DNA of 64,000 nucleotides from Sorghum bicolor (taxonomy: Eukaryota > Streptophyta > Magnoliopsida > Poales > Poaceae). Where the stretch lies: assembly GCF_000003195.3 (NCBI RefSeq), contig NC_012870.2, forward strand, positions 6,626,501 through 6,690,500. The letters run 5' to 3'. The notes below the pieces were generated by a model. That model did not search any database. It had not been told where the DNA came from and saw only the letters and a program-made list of their open reading frames with translations. Below, piece by piece: positions 1 through 9,600 of the stretch (positions are counted from its first letter, which is position 1; each line of letters begins with the position of its first letter). The position numbers and the translations under genes were made by a program.

Positions 1-19
1 TTTAAAAAGTATAGATACA

Positions 20-460
20 TGTCAAGGACGTTCTTGCCCAGCGACGGCGGCCCTCGGCTACGTAACTCGTAGCCTTGGTCCGTGATAACTGGCGGGGTTA
101 TGCCCCCTCGCCTAACCTCGCTGGTCGGGTTATACCCCCTGGCCGGCGGCTTGAGAGGAAGAAGAAGAGAGATAGGTTTAATCTTGCTTGATTCAAAAGG
201 TCTCCGATTACAAGGCTTTATAGCCTGGACTCCCAACAAGAAAGGAAACTAATCTTCTAGACTTAAGGAAACCAGACCATATCTTCCTAAACAAACCATA
301 TCTTACCAAACCTAGACTCTCCTTTTCTGGCCAAGCCGCCTGGGCGCCTGGCTAGCCACTAACGGCGCCAGCCCCCTTGGCCAGGCTCTGGGCGCACTCA
401 GCGGCCCTGCGCACATCGCGCAGCCTGCGACGCCTAGTGTACGTATTTCCCCACATGACA
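20..460 (-). repeat. 3' LTR of the Ty3/gypsy element
   Basis: 441 bp with TG...CA ends. It carries the last 108 nt and the stop codon of the polyprotein frame (stop at 352-354), so the LTR is partly coding. The adjoining minus-strand purine run (461-473) is the polypurine tract used for plus-strand priming. Confidence 0.95.
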
Positions 461-3400
461 TCTCTCCCCTCCTCGAGAGGCAGCTCGTCCTCGAGCTGGA
501 ACTGTGGGTACGCAGCGCGGAAGACGTCAACATCTTCCCATGTAGCTGAAGCCGGCGACGCCCCCTTCCACTTGATGAGGACTTGGCGCACACCTCTGGC
601 CAATCGTGACTTGACCACTTGCTCGGGTTCGGGCACCACTGCACCATGGCGGAGCGGAGGAAGGGGCGGTGGAGCTGCTGGAGGCTCGCCGTGGTACTTC
701 TTAAGAAGGCCCACGTGGAACACGTCGTGGATGCGAGCTTGGGGTGGCAAGTCGAGGCGGACCGCGACGTCGTTGATGAGCTCCGCCACTCGGTATGGCC
801 CGTAGAACTTGGGCTTCAGCTTGCCTGCAGGAGCCGCGGACAGGGACGCAGCCGGCCGCTGTCGAAGGCGGAGGAGCGCCCAGTCGCCCACCAGGTAAGA
901 GACCGGACGATGGCCCCGGTCGTAGTGGCGTTTGTGGACTGCCTGGGCCTGCTCGAGTCGGTGCTTGACGTCGGCGATGAACTCGGCGCGTTCCTCCATG
1001 GTCTGAGCCACCGCAGCGACCCGGGTTTCGCCCGGCTCGTAGGAGCGAATGGACGGAGGGTCCCGGCCATACACGACACGGAACGGAGTGTCGCGGAGCG
1101 AAGACTGGAACGCGGTGTCGAAGATGTACTCCGCCCACGGAAGCCAACGCAGCCAGTCGCGAGGTCGGTCTCCTGTCAGACAACGCAAATACATGATGAT
1201 GACCTTGTTAGCTGATTCGGACTGCCCGTCCGTCTGGGGGTGAAATGCTGTCGACATCTGCAGTTTGGTGCCGCTCAGGCGCATCAACTCGCGCCAAAAA
1301 TTGGAGGTGAACACCGTGTCGCGGTCGGACACGATGGACTGCGGAATGCCGTGCAGCCTCACAACGTCCGCAAAGAATGCCTGGGCCACCCCCTCTGCTG
1401 AGTACGGATGTGCCAAGGGAATGAAGTGGCAGTACTTGCTGAATCTGTCCACGACGGTGAGGATGACAGACTTGCCCTTAACGCGGGGAAGGGCTTCGAC
1501 GAAATCCATGGCGATATCTGTCCACACCCCCTGCGGTACGGGTAGTGGCAGTAGGAGCCCCGCTGGGTGAAGATGCTCTGATTTGTGGCGTTGGCAGGTG
1601 GAGCAGCCCCGCACAAAGTCCTGCACCACTGTCTTCATGTGAGGGAAGTGAAAATCGCGACGGAGCCGGTGCAGCGTACGCTGGACCCCCTCATGGCCCT
1701 CCTCGTGGACGGCGCGCAGAGCCTCCTGCAGCAAGGGAGAGGCCGGTGGGAGGTACAGCCGCCCGCTGTACGTGACCAGCCCGTCGGAGAGCGCCCAGGG
1801 AAGCGCCCGCGTGCCCGCACTGATCTCCTGCTGAAGCGCGACGAGGGCTGGATCAGTTGCGTGAGCCTGGCGTAGTCGCTGCACGAAGTCGAAGCGTGGA
1901 GCGGACAGCACCAGCACCGTGCTCTCCTCGACAGTATCCCGCCGTGAGAGAGCGTCAGCCACGGCGTTGGAGTGCCCCGGCTTGTATTCGACGGTGAAGT
2001 CGAAGCCCAGCAGCTTGCCAACCCAGTGATGCTGAGGGATGGTTGACAAGCGCTGATCCAGCAGGTATTTGAGGCTGTAGTGGTCGGTCTTGACAGTGAA
2101 GCGGCGCCCCCATAAATACGGTCGCCAATGGCGAACTGCGTGGACAAGACCGATGAGCTCACGTTCATAGGCGGCGAGAGCTCGGTGCCGCGGCGCCACG
2201 GGGCGGCTGAAGAAGGCGATGGGGTGGCCCTCCTGGACCAGTACCGCCCCGAAGCCATGCGACGATGCGTCGCACTCGACGGTGAACTGCTTGGAGAAGT
2301 CCGGCATGGCGAGCACTGGTGCCGAGGTCACGGCGTCTTTGAGGGCGTCGAACGCAGCGGCGGCCTCGGCGGACCACGAGAAGCCGTCCTTCTTCAGCAG
2401 GGCGGTGAGAGGTGCTGCGATGGTCCCATAATTGTGGACGAACTTGCGGTAGTAGCCGGCGAGTCCTAGGAACCCCCGCACTGCCCGGGCGGACCGTGGC
2501 TGGGGCCAGTCCCGCACGGCTTGGAGCTTGGCGGGGTCCATGGCGACGCCAGCAGCAGAGACGACGTGGCCGAGGTACGCGACCGACGCTGCAGCGAACG
2601 CGCACTTGGAGCGCTTGAGGAAGAGCTTGTGGTGCTGCAGCTCGTCGAAGACCGCACGGAGATGGCGTAGGTGATCGGCCCAAGTGCTGCTGTAAATCAA
2701 AATATCGTCAAAGAACACCAGCACAAAACGGCGGAGGAACGGACAAAGAACATCATTCATCAAAGCCTGGAACGTGGCCGGAGCATTGCACAGCCCAAAG
2801 GCCATGACCAGGAACTCGTAGAGGCCATCGTGCGTGCGGAACGCCGTCTTGTGGATGTCCGCCGGCCGCATGCGGACTTGATGATACCCCGAGCGGAGGT
2901 CGAGCTTGGTGAAGTAGCAGGCCCCATGGAGCTCATCCAAGAGCTCGTCGACCACCGGTATGGGGAACGCGTCTTTGATGGTGAGCGCGTTGAGCGCTCT
3001 GTAGTCGACGCAGAAGCGCCACGACCCGTCCGGCTTCTTGACGAGGAGGACCGGGGACGAGAACGCGGAGTCGCTGCGCCGTACGATGCCTTGCTCCATC
3101 ATGGCGGCGCACTGCCGCTCGAGTTCATCTTTGTGCGCAGCGGGGTAGCGGTAGGGCCGGACAGCCACCGGCAACGCGCCGGGCTTGAGGACGATGCTGT
3201 GGTCGCGGGTTCGCTGAGGGGGCAGACCCACCGGCTCCGCGAAGAGGCTCCCAAAGACGAGCAGCAGCTCGTCCAGGAGGGTCGTCGGTGCAGTCACTGC
3301 TGCGCTGAGGGCCGGCGTGGGTGTGGCCACGTCGGACCAGCACACGCGCCTGTCCTGGCGGGTAAAGGACAGGGTGCGCGCGGTGAAGTCCCACTCAATC

Positions 3401-4698
3401 CGGCCCAGGGTCACCAGCCATTGGGTGCCCAGGACCAGATCGTAGCCGGCGAGGGGCAGAACGTAGAGGTCGACGCAGAAGCCCTCGCCGTCGATGATGA
3501 TCGGCGCCTGTCGCAGCACGCCTGGACACGCGATGCGTTCGCCATTGGCGACGGTGGCGGTGAGGCGCGGGTCGGCGAGGATGGGGAGGCCGGTGCGCGT
3601 CGCAGCCGTCTCCGCGATGAAGTTGTGGGTAGAGCCCGTGTCGAGGAGCGCCGTGAGGGTGACGTCGCCCACGGCCACGCGTACCTGCATCGTATCACAG
3701 ATGGGCATACCCGTGACGGCGCGGAGGGAGAACACTGGGGCGGCTGGCTCGGCATCGTCAGGAACGGCCTCGTCGTCTGCGAGCTCGACCCCGTCAATGA
3801 AGAAGATGCGGCGGCAGACCCGGTTGTGACCCCTGGAGTACGGCTCGTTGCAATTGTAGCAAAGACCGAGGCGTCGTCGTTCGGCCTGTTCCTCGGTCGA
3901 CAGCCGCTTGACCTGGTTGGGCGCGCCCCTGGGTGGTGGTGCTGGGAGTGCTGGCAGGGCCGGCGCCGGGGCCGGGAGCGCCAGGGGTGCTGGAGCTGGC
4001 CTGACCGCCGGCCGGGGTGCGGGACCAGCGCGCGGGGCTGGTGGCGGGAGCGCGGCCTGGGCGCGATCCAACTCCATCAGCTCGACCTGGCGTGCCAGAC
4101 TCATCGCGGCGGCGAGGGTCTCCGGGTTGTGGATGCGAACGGCGTGACTCAGGGGTGGAAGCAGTCCCCCTGTGTAGAGCTGAACGCGCTGGGTCTCCTC
4201 CAATCGCCCGGCGCGCGGCAGCAGGGCCTGAAAACGATTAGAGTAATCTTCGACAGTACCTGTGCGGCGACACTCCGCGAGCTCGAAGAGCGGAGCCGAC
4301 CTCAGGGGCGGCCCAAACCGCAAGTGGAGGAGGTCTTTGAATCGACCCCAGGAAGGAGTGCCCTCGTCCTCTTGCAACTGGATGAACCAGAGCTGGGCGA
4401 CATCTTCGAGGTTGTAGGACGCCATCCAGACGCGCTCCTCTGCCAAAGTGCGCTGCTGCCGAAAATACGATTCGCACTTGTTGGTGAAGAGCAGAGGGTC
4501 GGACTTGCCGTCGAAGCGCGGGAAATCAAGCTTCTGGAACTTGGGGGGGCGGTCCAAGTCGCGCTGTCCGCCGCCCGTGCTCTCGGACGTCGAAGCCGAC
4601 TTCTCCTTCAGGGCCAGCATGTCGGCCTTCATGGAGAACATCTCCTCCTTGAAGGATTTCAGCATCTCGACGACATCGGCGATGGTGGGATCAGCCAT
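352..4698 (-). CDS. Gag-pol polyprotein with chromodomain (Ty3/gypsy)
   Basis: An uninterrupted 1,448-residue frame from the first ATG (4698). The order is gag (about 55-165), a proline-rich linker, a variant zinc knuckle (280-295, CX2CX7HX3C), aspartic protease (DTG at 353-355), reverse transcriptase (about 520-710, catalytic FFDD at 662-665 in place of the common Y-x-DD), RNase H (from about 806), an HHCC zinc module and DDE integrase (D1065, D1125, E1161, a 35-residue D-E spacing), then a chromodomain (about 1358-1403, with VLIKWKG). The RT-RH-IN order defines Ty3/gypsy. The frame stays open upstream into the 5' LTR but has no ATG there, and the stop lies inside the 3' LTR. No stop or frameshift is visible, so the element looks coding-competent. 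Confidence 0.93.
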   Translation of the reverse strand: MADPTIADVVEMLKSFKEEMFSMKADMLALKEKSASTSESTGGGQRDLDRPPKFQKLDFPRFDGKSDPLLFTNKCESYFRQQRTLAEERVWMASYNLEDVAQLWFIQLQEDEGTPSWGRFKDLLHLRFGPPLRSAPLFELAECRRTGTVEDYSNRFQALLPRAGRLEETQRVQLYTGGLLPPLSHAVRIHNPETLAAAMSLARQVELMELDRAQAALPPPAPRAGPAPRPAVRPAPAPLALPAPAPALPALPAPPPRGAPNQVKRLSTEEQAERRRLGLCYNCNEPYSRGHNRVCRRIFFIDGVELADDEAVPDDAEPAAPVFSLRAVTGMPICDTMQVRVAVGDVTLTALLDTGSTHNFIAETAATRTGLPILADPRLTATVANGERIACPGVLRQAPIIIDGEGFCVDLYVLPLAGYDLVLGTQWLVTLGRIEWDFTARTLSFTRQDRRVCWSDVATPTPALSAAVTAPTTLLDELLLVFGSLFAEPVGLPPQRTRDHSIVLKPGALPVAVRPYRYPAAHKDELERQCAAMMEQGIVRRSDSAFSSPVLLVKKPDGSWRFCVDYRALNALTIKDAFPIPVVDELLDELHGACYFTKLDLRSGYHQVRMRPADIHKTAFRTHDGLYEFLVMAFGLCNAPATFQALMNDVLCPFLRRFVLVFFDDILIYSSTWADHLRHLRAVFDELQHHKLFLKRSKCAFAAASVAYLGHVVSAAGVAMDPAKLQAVRDWPQPRSARAVRGFLGLAGYYRKFVHNYGTIAAPLTALLKKDGFSWSAEAAAAFDALKDAVTSAPVLAMPDFSKQFTVECDASSHGFGAVLVQEGHPIAFFSRPVAPRHRALAAYERELIGLVHAVRHWRPYLWGRRFTVKTDHYSLKYLLDQRLSTIPQHHWVGKLLGFDFTVEYKPGHSNAVADALSRRDTVEESTVLVLSAPRFDFVQRLRQAHATDPALVALQQEISAGTRALPWALSDGLVTYSGRLYLPPASPLLQEALRAVHEEGHEGVQRTLHRLRRDFHFPHMKTVVQDFVRGCSTCQRHKSEHLHPAGLLLPLPVPQGVWTDIAMDFVEALPRVKGKSVILTVVDRFSKYCHFIPLAHPYSAEGVAQAFFADVVRLHGIPQSIVSDRDTVFTSNFWRELMRLSGTKLQMSTAFHPQTDGQSESANKVIIMYLRCLTGDRPRDWLRWLPWAEYIFDTAFQSSLRDTPFRVVYGRDPPSIRSYEPGETRVAAVAQTMEERAEFIADVKHRLEQAQAVHKRHYDRGHRPVSYLVGDWALLRLRQRPAASLSAAPAGKLKPKFYGPYRVAELINDVAVRLDLPPQARIHDVFHVGLLKKYHGEPPAAPPPLPPLRHGAVVPEPEQVVKSRLARGVRQVLIKWKGASPASATWEDVDVFRAAYPQFQLEDELPLEEGRDVMWGNTYTRRRRLRDVRRAAECAQSLAKGAGAVSG
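461..473 (-). other. Polypurine tract of the Ty3/gypsy element
   Basis: The minus strand reads AGGAGGGGAGAGA directly before the 3' LTR, as expected for the RNase H-resistant primer of plus-strand synthesis. Confidence 0.8.
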
Positions 4699-4806
4699 GG
4701 CGGGTGGGGGAAGGGTGGACGCAGTGGAGGACGTAGGGGTTGGCGGCAGGGTAGGGTGGGCTGCGGCAGTGGAGGCTTGAGAGGTTGACGAGGATCGGCG
4801 TGACCG

Positions 4807-4814
4807 TGATACCA
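4807..4814 (-). other. Primer-binding site of the Ty3/gypsy element
   Basis: Minus-strand TGGTATCA begins three bases inside the 5' LTR. It matches the complement of the 3' end of plant initiator methionine tRNA, the usual primer of plant LTR elements. The match weakens after eight bases. Confidence 0.8.
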
Positions 4815-4817
4815 GGT

Positions 4818-5258
4818 TGTCAAGGACGTTCTTGCCCAGCGACGGCGGCCCTCGGCTACGTAACTCGTAGCCTTGGTCCGTGATAACTGGCGGGGTTATG
4901 CCCCCTCGCCTAACCTCGCTGGTCGGGTTATACCCCCTGGCCGGCGGCTTGAGAGGAAGAAGAAGAGAGATAGGTTTAATCTTGCTTGATTCAAAAGGTC
5001 TCCGATTACAAGGCTTTATAGCCTGGACTCCCAACAAGAAAGGAAACTAATCTTCTAGACTTAAGGAAACCAGACCATATCTTCCTAAACAAACCATATC
5101 TTACCAAACCTAGACTCTCCTTTTCTGGCCAAGCCGCCTGGGCGCCTGGCTAGCCACTAACGGCGCCAGCCCCCTTGGCCAGGCTCTGGGCGCGCTCAGC
5201 GGCCCTGCGCACATCGCGCAGCCTGCGACGCCTAGTGTACGTATTTCCCCACATGACA
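4818..5258 (-). repeat. 5' LTR of the Ty3/gypsy element
   Basis: 441 bp, differing from the other LTR at one position (5194). On the minus strand a TATA-like CTATAAAG lies at 5014-5021, which would place transcription start near 4985-4990. That makes 4818 to about 4988 the R/U5 part. Confidence 0.93.
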
Positions 5259-5326
5259 ATACAACATAAGACTGATGCTAATAGATTGATTATAAAAAAT
5301 ACTTTCATAATATAGATTTCTATAAA

Positions 5327-6230
5327 GGAAAAAGTCTACATAACCCCCCAAACTATTTAGGGTGGAATACTTCATCCCCCAAACTATAAAACCGGATATT
5401 CTACCCCCTGAACTTTCAAAACCGGTCAAATAACCCCCTAGAGTGGTTTTGTCTTTTTCTTTTTTATTATTTCCATTCAATCTTTGAAAAATCATAAAAT
5501 GAAAAAATCAATTTTGTCAGACTCCTGATGAGTAGATCTACACAATGAATATATAATCAATTTAGTACAAAGTTTTTGTTGTACCTTTAAATCTATGTTT
5601 TTCTATAATTAATAAGAATAATTCATATATGTAGTTCCTATGGTTTAATTGTGGTAAAATTTTTATGATGAGCTCATTATTGTATGCTTGAACTATGGTA
5701 AAAGTTCTGTACCCATTGGATCACGTATAACTTAGTTATAGATTTATTTAGCTTTATTCTTGTTAAATCTATGCTTTATCTATAACTAAGTTATACGTGA
5801 TTCAATGAGTATGAAATTTTTACCATAGTTCAAGCATACAATAATGAGCCCACCATACAAATTTTACCACAATTGGACCATAGGAACTACATATATGAAT
5901 TATTTGAATTAATTACAGAAAAACATCGATTTAAAGCTACAGCAAAAACTTTGTACTAAAGTATACCATATTATATATTCACTGTGTAGCTCATCAGGAG
6001 TCCAATAAAATTAATTTTTTTATTTTATGATTTTTCTATGATTTATTATGATTTTTCAAAGATTCAGCGAAAATAAATAAAAAAAGAAAAATATAAAACC
6101 ACCCTCTAAAACCACTCTAGAGGGTTATTTGACCGGTTTTGAAAGTTCAGGGGGTAGAATATCCGGTTTTATAGTTTGGGGGATGAAGTATTCCACCCTA
6201 GATAATTTGGGGGTTATGTAGACTTCTTCC
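5327..6230. mobile_element. Mutator-like foldback element (non-autonomous)
   Basis: The 904-bp segment is nearly one large inverted repeat. The ends start GGAAAAAGTCTACATAAC on the left and GGAAGAAGTCTACATAAC on the reversed right, and sequence similarity continues inward to a centre near 5760. A perfect 10-bp direct repeat, TTTCTATAAA, flanks it (5317-5326 and 6231-6240). Long inverted repeats with a 9-10-bp duplication fit a MULE-derived MITE. No coding frame of note is present. It lies in the presumed large intron of the kinase gene. Confidence 0.85.
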
Positions 6231-6603
6231 TTTCTATAAATATTGTTAGTCAAAGTGCCATATTGGAGACTGTATTGATGTCCTAATGGACTTATATAAG
6301 GGATCAGAGATTCAGAGTAAGTATGAAACAGCACTATATTTAGAAGCGTCACATTCAAGGAACAACAGGATAACCTGCCCACCAAGATATCCATAAAAAC
6401 TCCTAAGTAGCTATTGAATAAAATCCATACAAACTGTTATGAGCAAGCCATAGAAATATGTAATACTGAGTTGACATCACAGTTGCTAGACAAAAGACTC
6501 AGAAGAAAAGGCAGTTTTAATCTTACATGTATTGGTGGCATTCAAAAGGAATGCTAAGACTCGTGTATTATTTAAATAAAGAACTCACAAAAAGGAAATT
6601 TAC

Positions 6604-9600
6604 CTGCCTGACAATCATTATATGTCCCATGATTCATGTGTTGCTGAGAATTTGTAGGAACAGTTTCCCCATAGTCTTCATTTATTCGAACAGGCACATC
6701 TTGCATTGTCTGCAGATACCAAAGTAAATATTGACGTCAAGTGAAATAGCATAACCAACCCACACATAACAGTAACAACTATGTGGCATACATTGTCAGG
6801 GTCAGACAGTTCATTTTGCACAGCAAGTGTGGCTCTAATCTTCTTCGCTTCCTTGATCTTCGCCAACATTTTTGAAGCTCCACTATTGCACTTCTCAATA
6901 AATTTGTGCTGCAAGGCGAATTTGGAAGAAAACAGAAACAATGACAAATAAATATGTAAATAAGAGATCATGAAATGCACCATAAACATCATCTTTGAGA
7001 AAAAAAAAATAAGTACCTTCACCATCTCACTTGCAGCAGGCCGAAGTCTTGGATCTTTTGTTAGACACTTTGCAATAAAATCATGGAAGAGTAGAGACCT
7101 GAAGGTCAGGATAACAAGAACTTAGGCCAACTGATGGTTAAAACTTCTATTGCCTTTTTTTTTGGGACATGCAGGAGAGTTGTATCATTGCATTAAAAGA
7201 AGAGAGTTCCAACACACACACACCAGTGTCATGACAAAGACATGTGTCGGAATAAGGAGAAAGAAGAAAGGCCCGACTAGTGTTAGTGTGATAATGTCTA
7301 AGCAAAATGCTAAAAACAAATTTAGTAGCCAATAGTTGTGCAATTCCCCCTTTCAGAAAAGATCTTTATGCTCTAGATAAGTTAGGGGTCCTGAATATGG
7401 TGTTTCATATATGTCGAGGAGACTGATGTTTTCAAAGCCTATTTAATCTTAAAGCGAAGGACAAAATTTGGCAGCTTCTTAAACCAAACACTGAGCAATG
7501 ATAAAGAGAACTGTATGACTGTCACATTTGGTCCCTGGAAAAGGATTTGAAAAAGCTGGGCCCCTCTCAAATGCAAATTCTTCCTTTGGTTAGCCATCAA
7601 TAATTGGTGTTGGATGGCTGATCGCCTCGCCAAGCGTGGGCTGCCCGCCCCACCATCCTGCTTGCCCTATTTGTGATCAGGCTGAGACAATCCAGCACAT
7701 CCTTGTCTCCTGTGTTTACACTTCGTTTTTTCACAAACTTTCCATAGCGGCTTTGACACCTCTGATCGATGCAACTCATTTCTTCGGATGATGGGGAAAC
7801 ACCATTAGAAATACACCCAAGGAGATACGCAAGGAGCTGAATTCCCTTATTATTTTGGTGGCCTGGAAAGTATGGAAATTTAGGAATGTCTGTGTGTTTA
7901 GGGACTTTCTCCTAATATTCAGAGCCTTCTACAAAAGGTTGCTGATGACTGTAGCTCTTGGTGCATGGCAGGAGCTTCTAACCTCCAGGACATGGTCTAA
8001 GGTTGATTGCCACAGAACCTTATAGTTTCTGGTTGGCGGTTTGATCTCCCTTCGTCGTGTTCTATAGTCAGTGGTATGGGTTTTATATATAACTGGGTTT
8101 AGGTGGGGCTGTTTTTGCCTCGCTCTTGTACTCTTTTTTCTCTCTTAATTAATGAAGTAACATGCAGCTCTCCTGCATAGCCCAAGGAGGGGGGAAAAAC
8201 TAGCTGGAACTTCCATCAAGCTGTACCGCTACTCTCTCATACAATTCAGACCAACAAGGTAAATTTAAGCAGGCAACATAAATGCTTTGATCATAGGTAA
8301 AAGGTTCGGTCGATTGTAGAAGCCAATCAGAAGAGGACGGAGATAGCACAAAAACTCAATTAATAGAAAGGCAGCATTTATTTCTGCTCATTAGTTTTTT
8401 CACTTTCTATACTATTTAGTATTTACTATATCTTCAAGCTATAATATGCCCCAAATCCACACAAATCGAAAGGAGTATACTGGGAAAATAGTACTGACAA
8501 CTAACTGATTAAATCCTCAGTTTTCAATCCCAGTAATGGTTTTGTTTGGATGAGTGCCTCTAGTTTGAATAGTTGTTTATAGTATTTATATTGATTTTGT
8601 TGCAGGTCAAAAGAAACCTCAGCCAGATCCCTATGTCTAGGCACTTAAAAATCTGATATTGCAAATATTAGGTCTGATGAGACCGTCCACTATTCAAAAT
8701 AGGCAAAACAATTACATGATTACTAGAAACCACTTACCATTTCTCCTTATCCTCCAGCATTGGTGCTGGTTCACTGGATATCATGAAGATAACCTGAGAT
8801 AAGGGAAGGGGGAAGAGAGATCGTTAGTCGGTCTATCAAGCATTCATGCTAAACGAAGATGAAACAATATATTGATATGTATACCAAATATTTACCAAGG
8901 CAAAGTAAAGAAGCAAATGCATCAGAAAGAAAGTAAATGTCATGTGGGACCGCGCCTACACAAGGAAACGGCACGCCCAGGATGCTCGCAGAGCCGCAGA
9001 TGGCGCACCAGCAGAACCGTAGGCGCGGTCACCACGCATGCAGAGCACACTGAACAGGCGAGAGCCTAGAAGGCAGGAGAGCCGATAATGGCCTTAGATT
9101 TAGGAGCAATTGGCTCCAAGCTGTTATGGCCGAATGGCCTATATATTCTTGTACTCGTATGATGATAATCAAGAAAGAACAATTATCCCAATTCCCTAAT
9201 CTACCTTTGCTGAAACAATCGGGCACTGAGGGGTAAAACCTCCGCCCCACACCACAGATTGGTCTATGAACTACGTAGCCGGGATCCTCCTACCCTGTCC
9301 CTCGACGCCCTTGACAGTAAAGAGATAAAAAGTACAGTGCACCAAAGATAGAGCAGATTTTTTTAATTCTGTTATAACCTATTAGCCTCATTAACTGCAG
9401 ATACTAACAGGCATTGAGAAGCATCTCTTACTCTCATTGGATGTACAGTGGATCTTGGTGGCATGCCCTACAGTCAGAGATACAAAATAAATATTAAAAA
9501 GCATTGTCACGACACAAAATTAAAAACAAAAGTGTACAGTCAAAAAAAGAAAGAAGCAAGGAACAATGTCTACCTCTGCCATCTCAATTGCAGATACACC

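Larger units (their letters stand above)
20..5258 (-). mobile_element. Complete Ty3/gypsy chromovirus-type LTR retrotransposon
   Basis: Two 441-bp direct repeats (20-460 and 4818-5258) begin TGTCA and end TGACA and are flanked by the 5-bp target duplication ATACA (15-19 and 5259-5263). Read on the minus strand, the order is 5' LTR (4818-5258), primer-binding site, one gag-pol frame, polypurine tract, 3' LTR (20-460). I count a single LTR mismatch (396 A versus 5194 G), so the insertion is recent. The small size (5.2 kb), short LTRs and C-terminal chromodomain resemble the Reina lineage; that lineage name is inference. The element lies in the same orientation as the surrounding kinase gene, probably inside one of its introns. 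Confidence 0.95.

Noticed and set aside
2671..4788. Plus-strand open frame of 705 codons inside the Ty3 element
   Set aside because: It lies antisense to gag-pol, has low-complexity composition, and is explained by the GC-rich codon pattern of the real frame.
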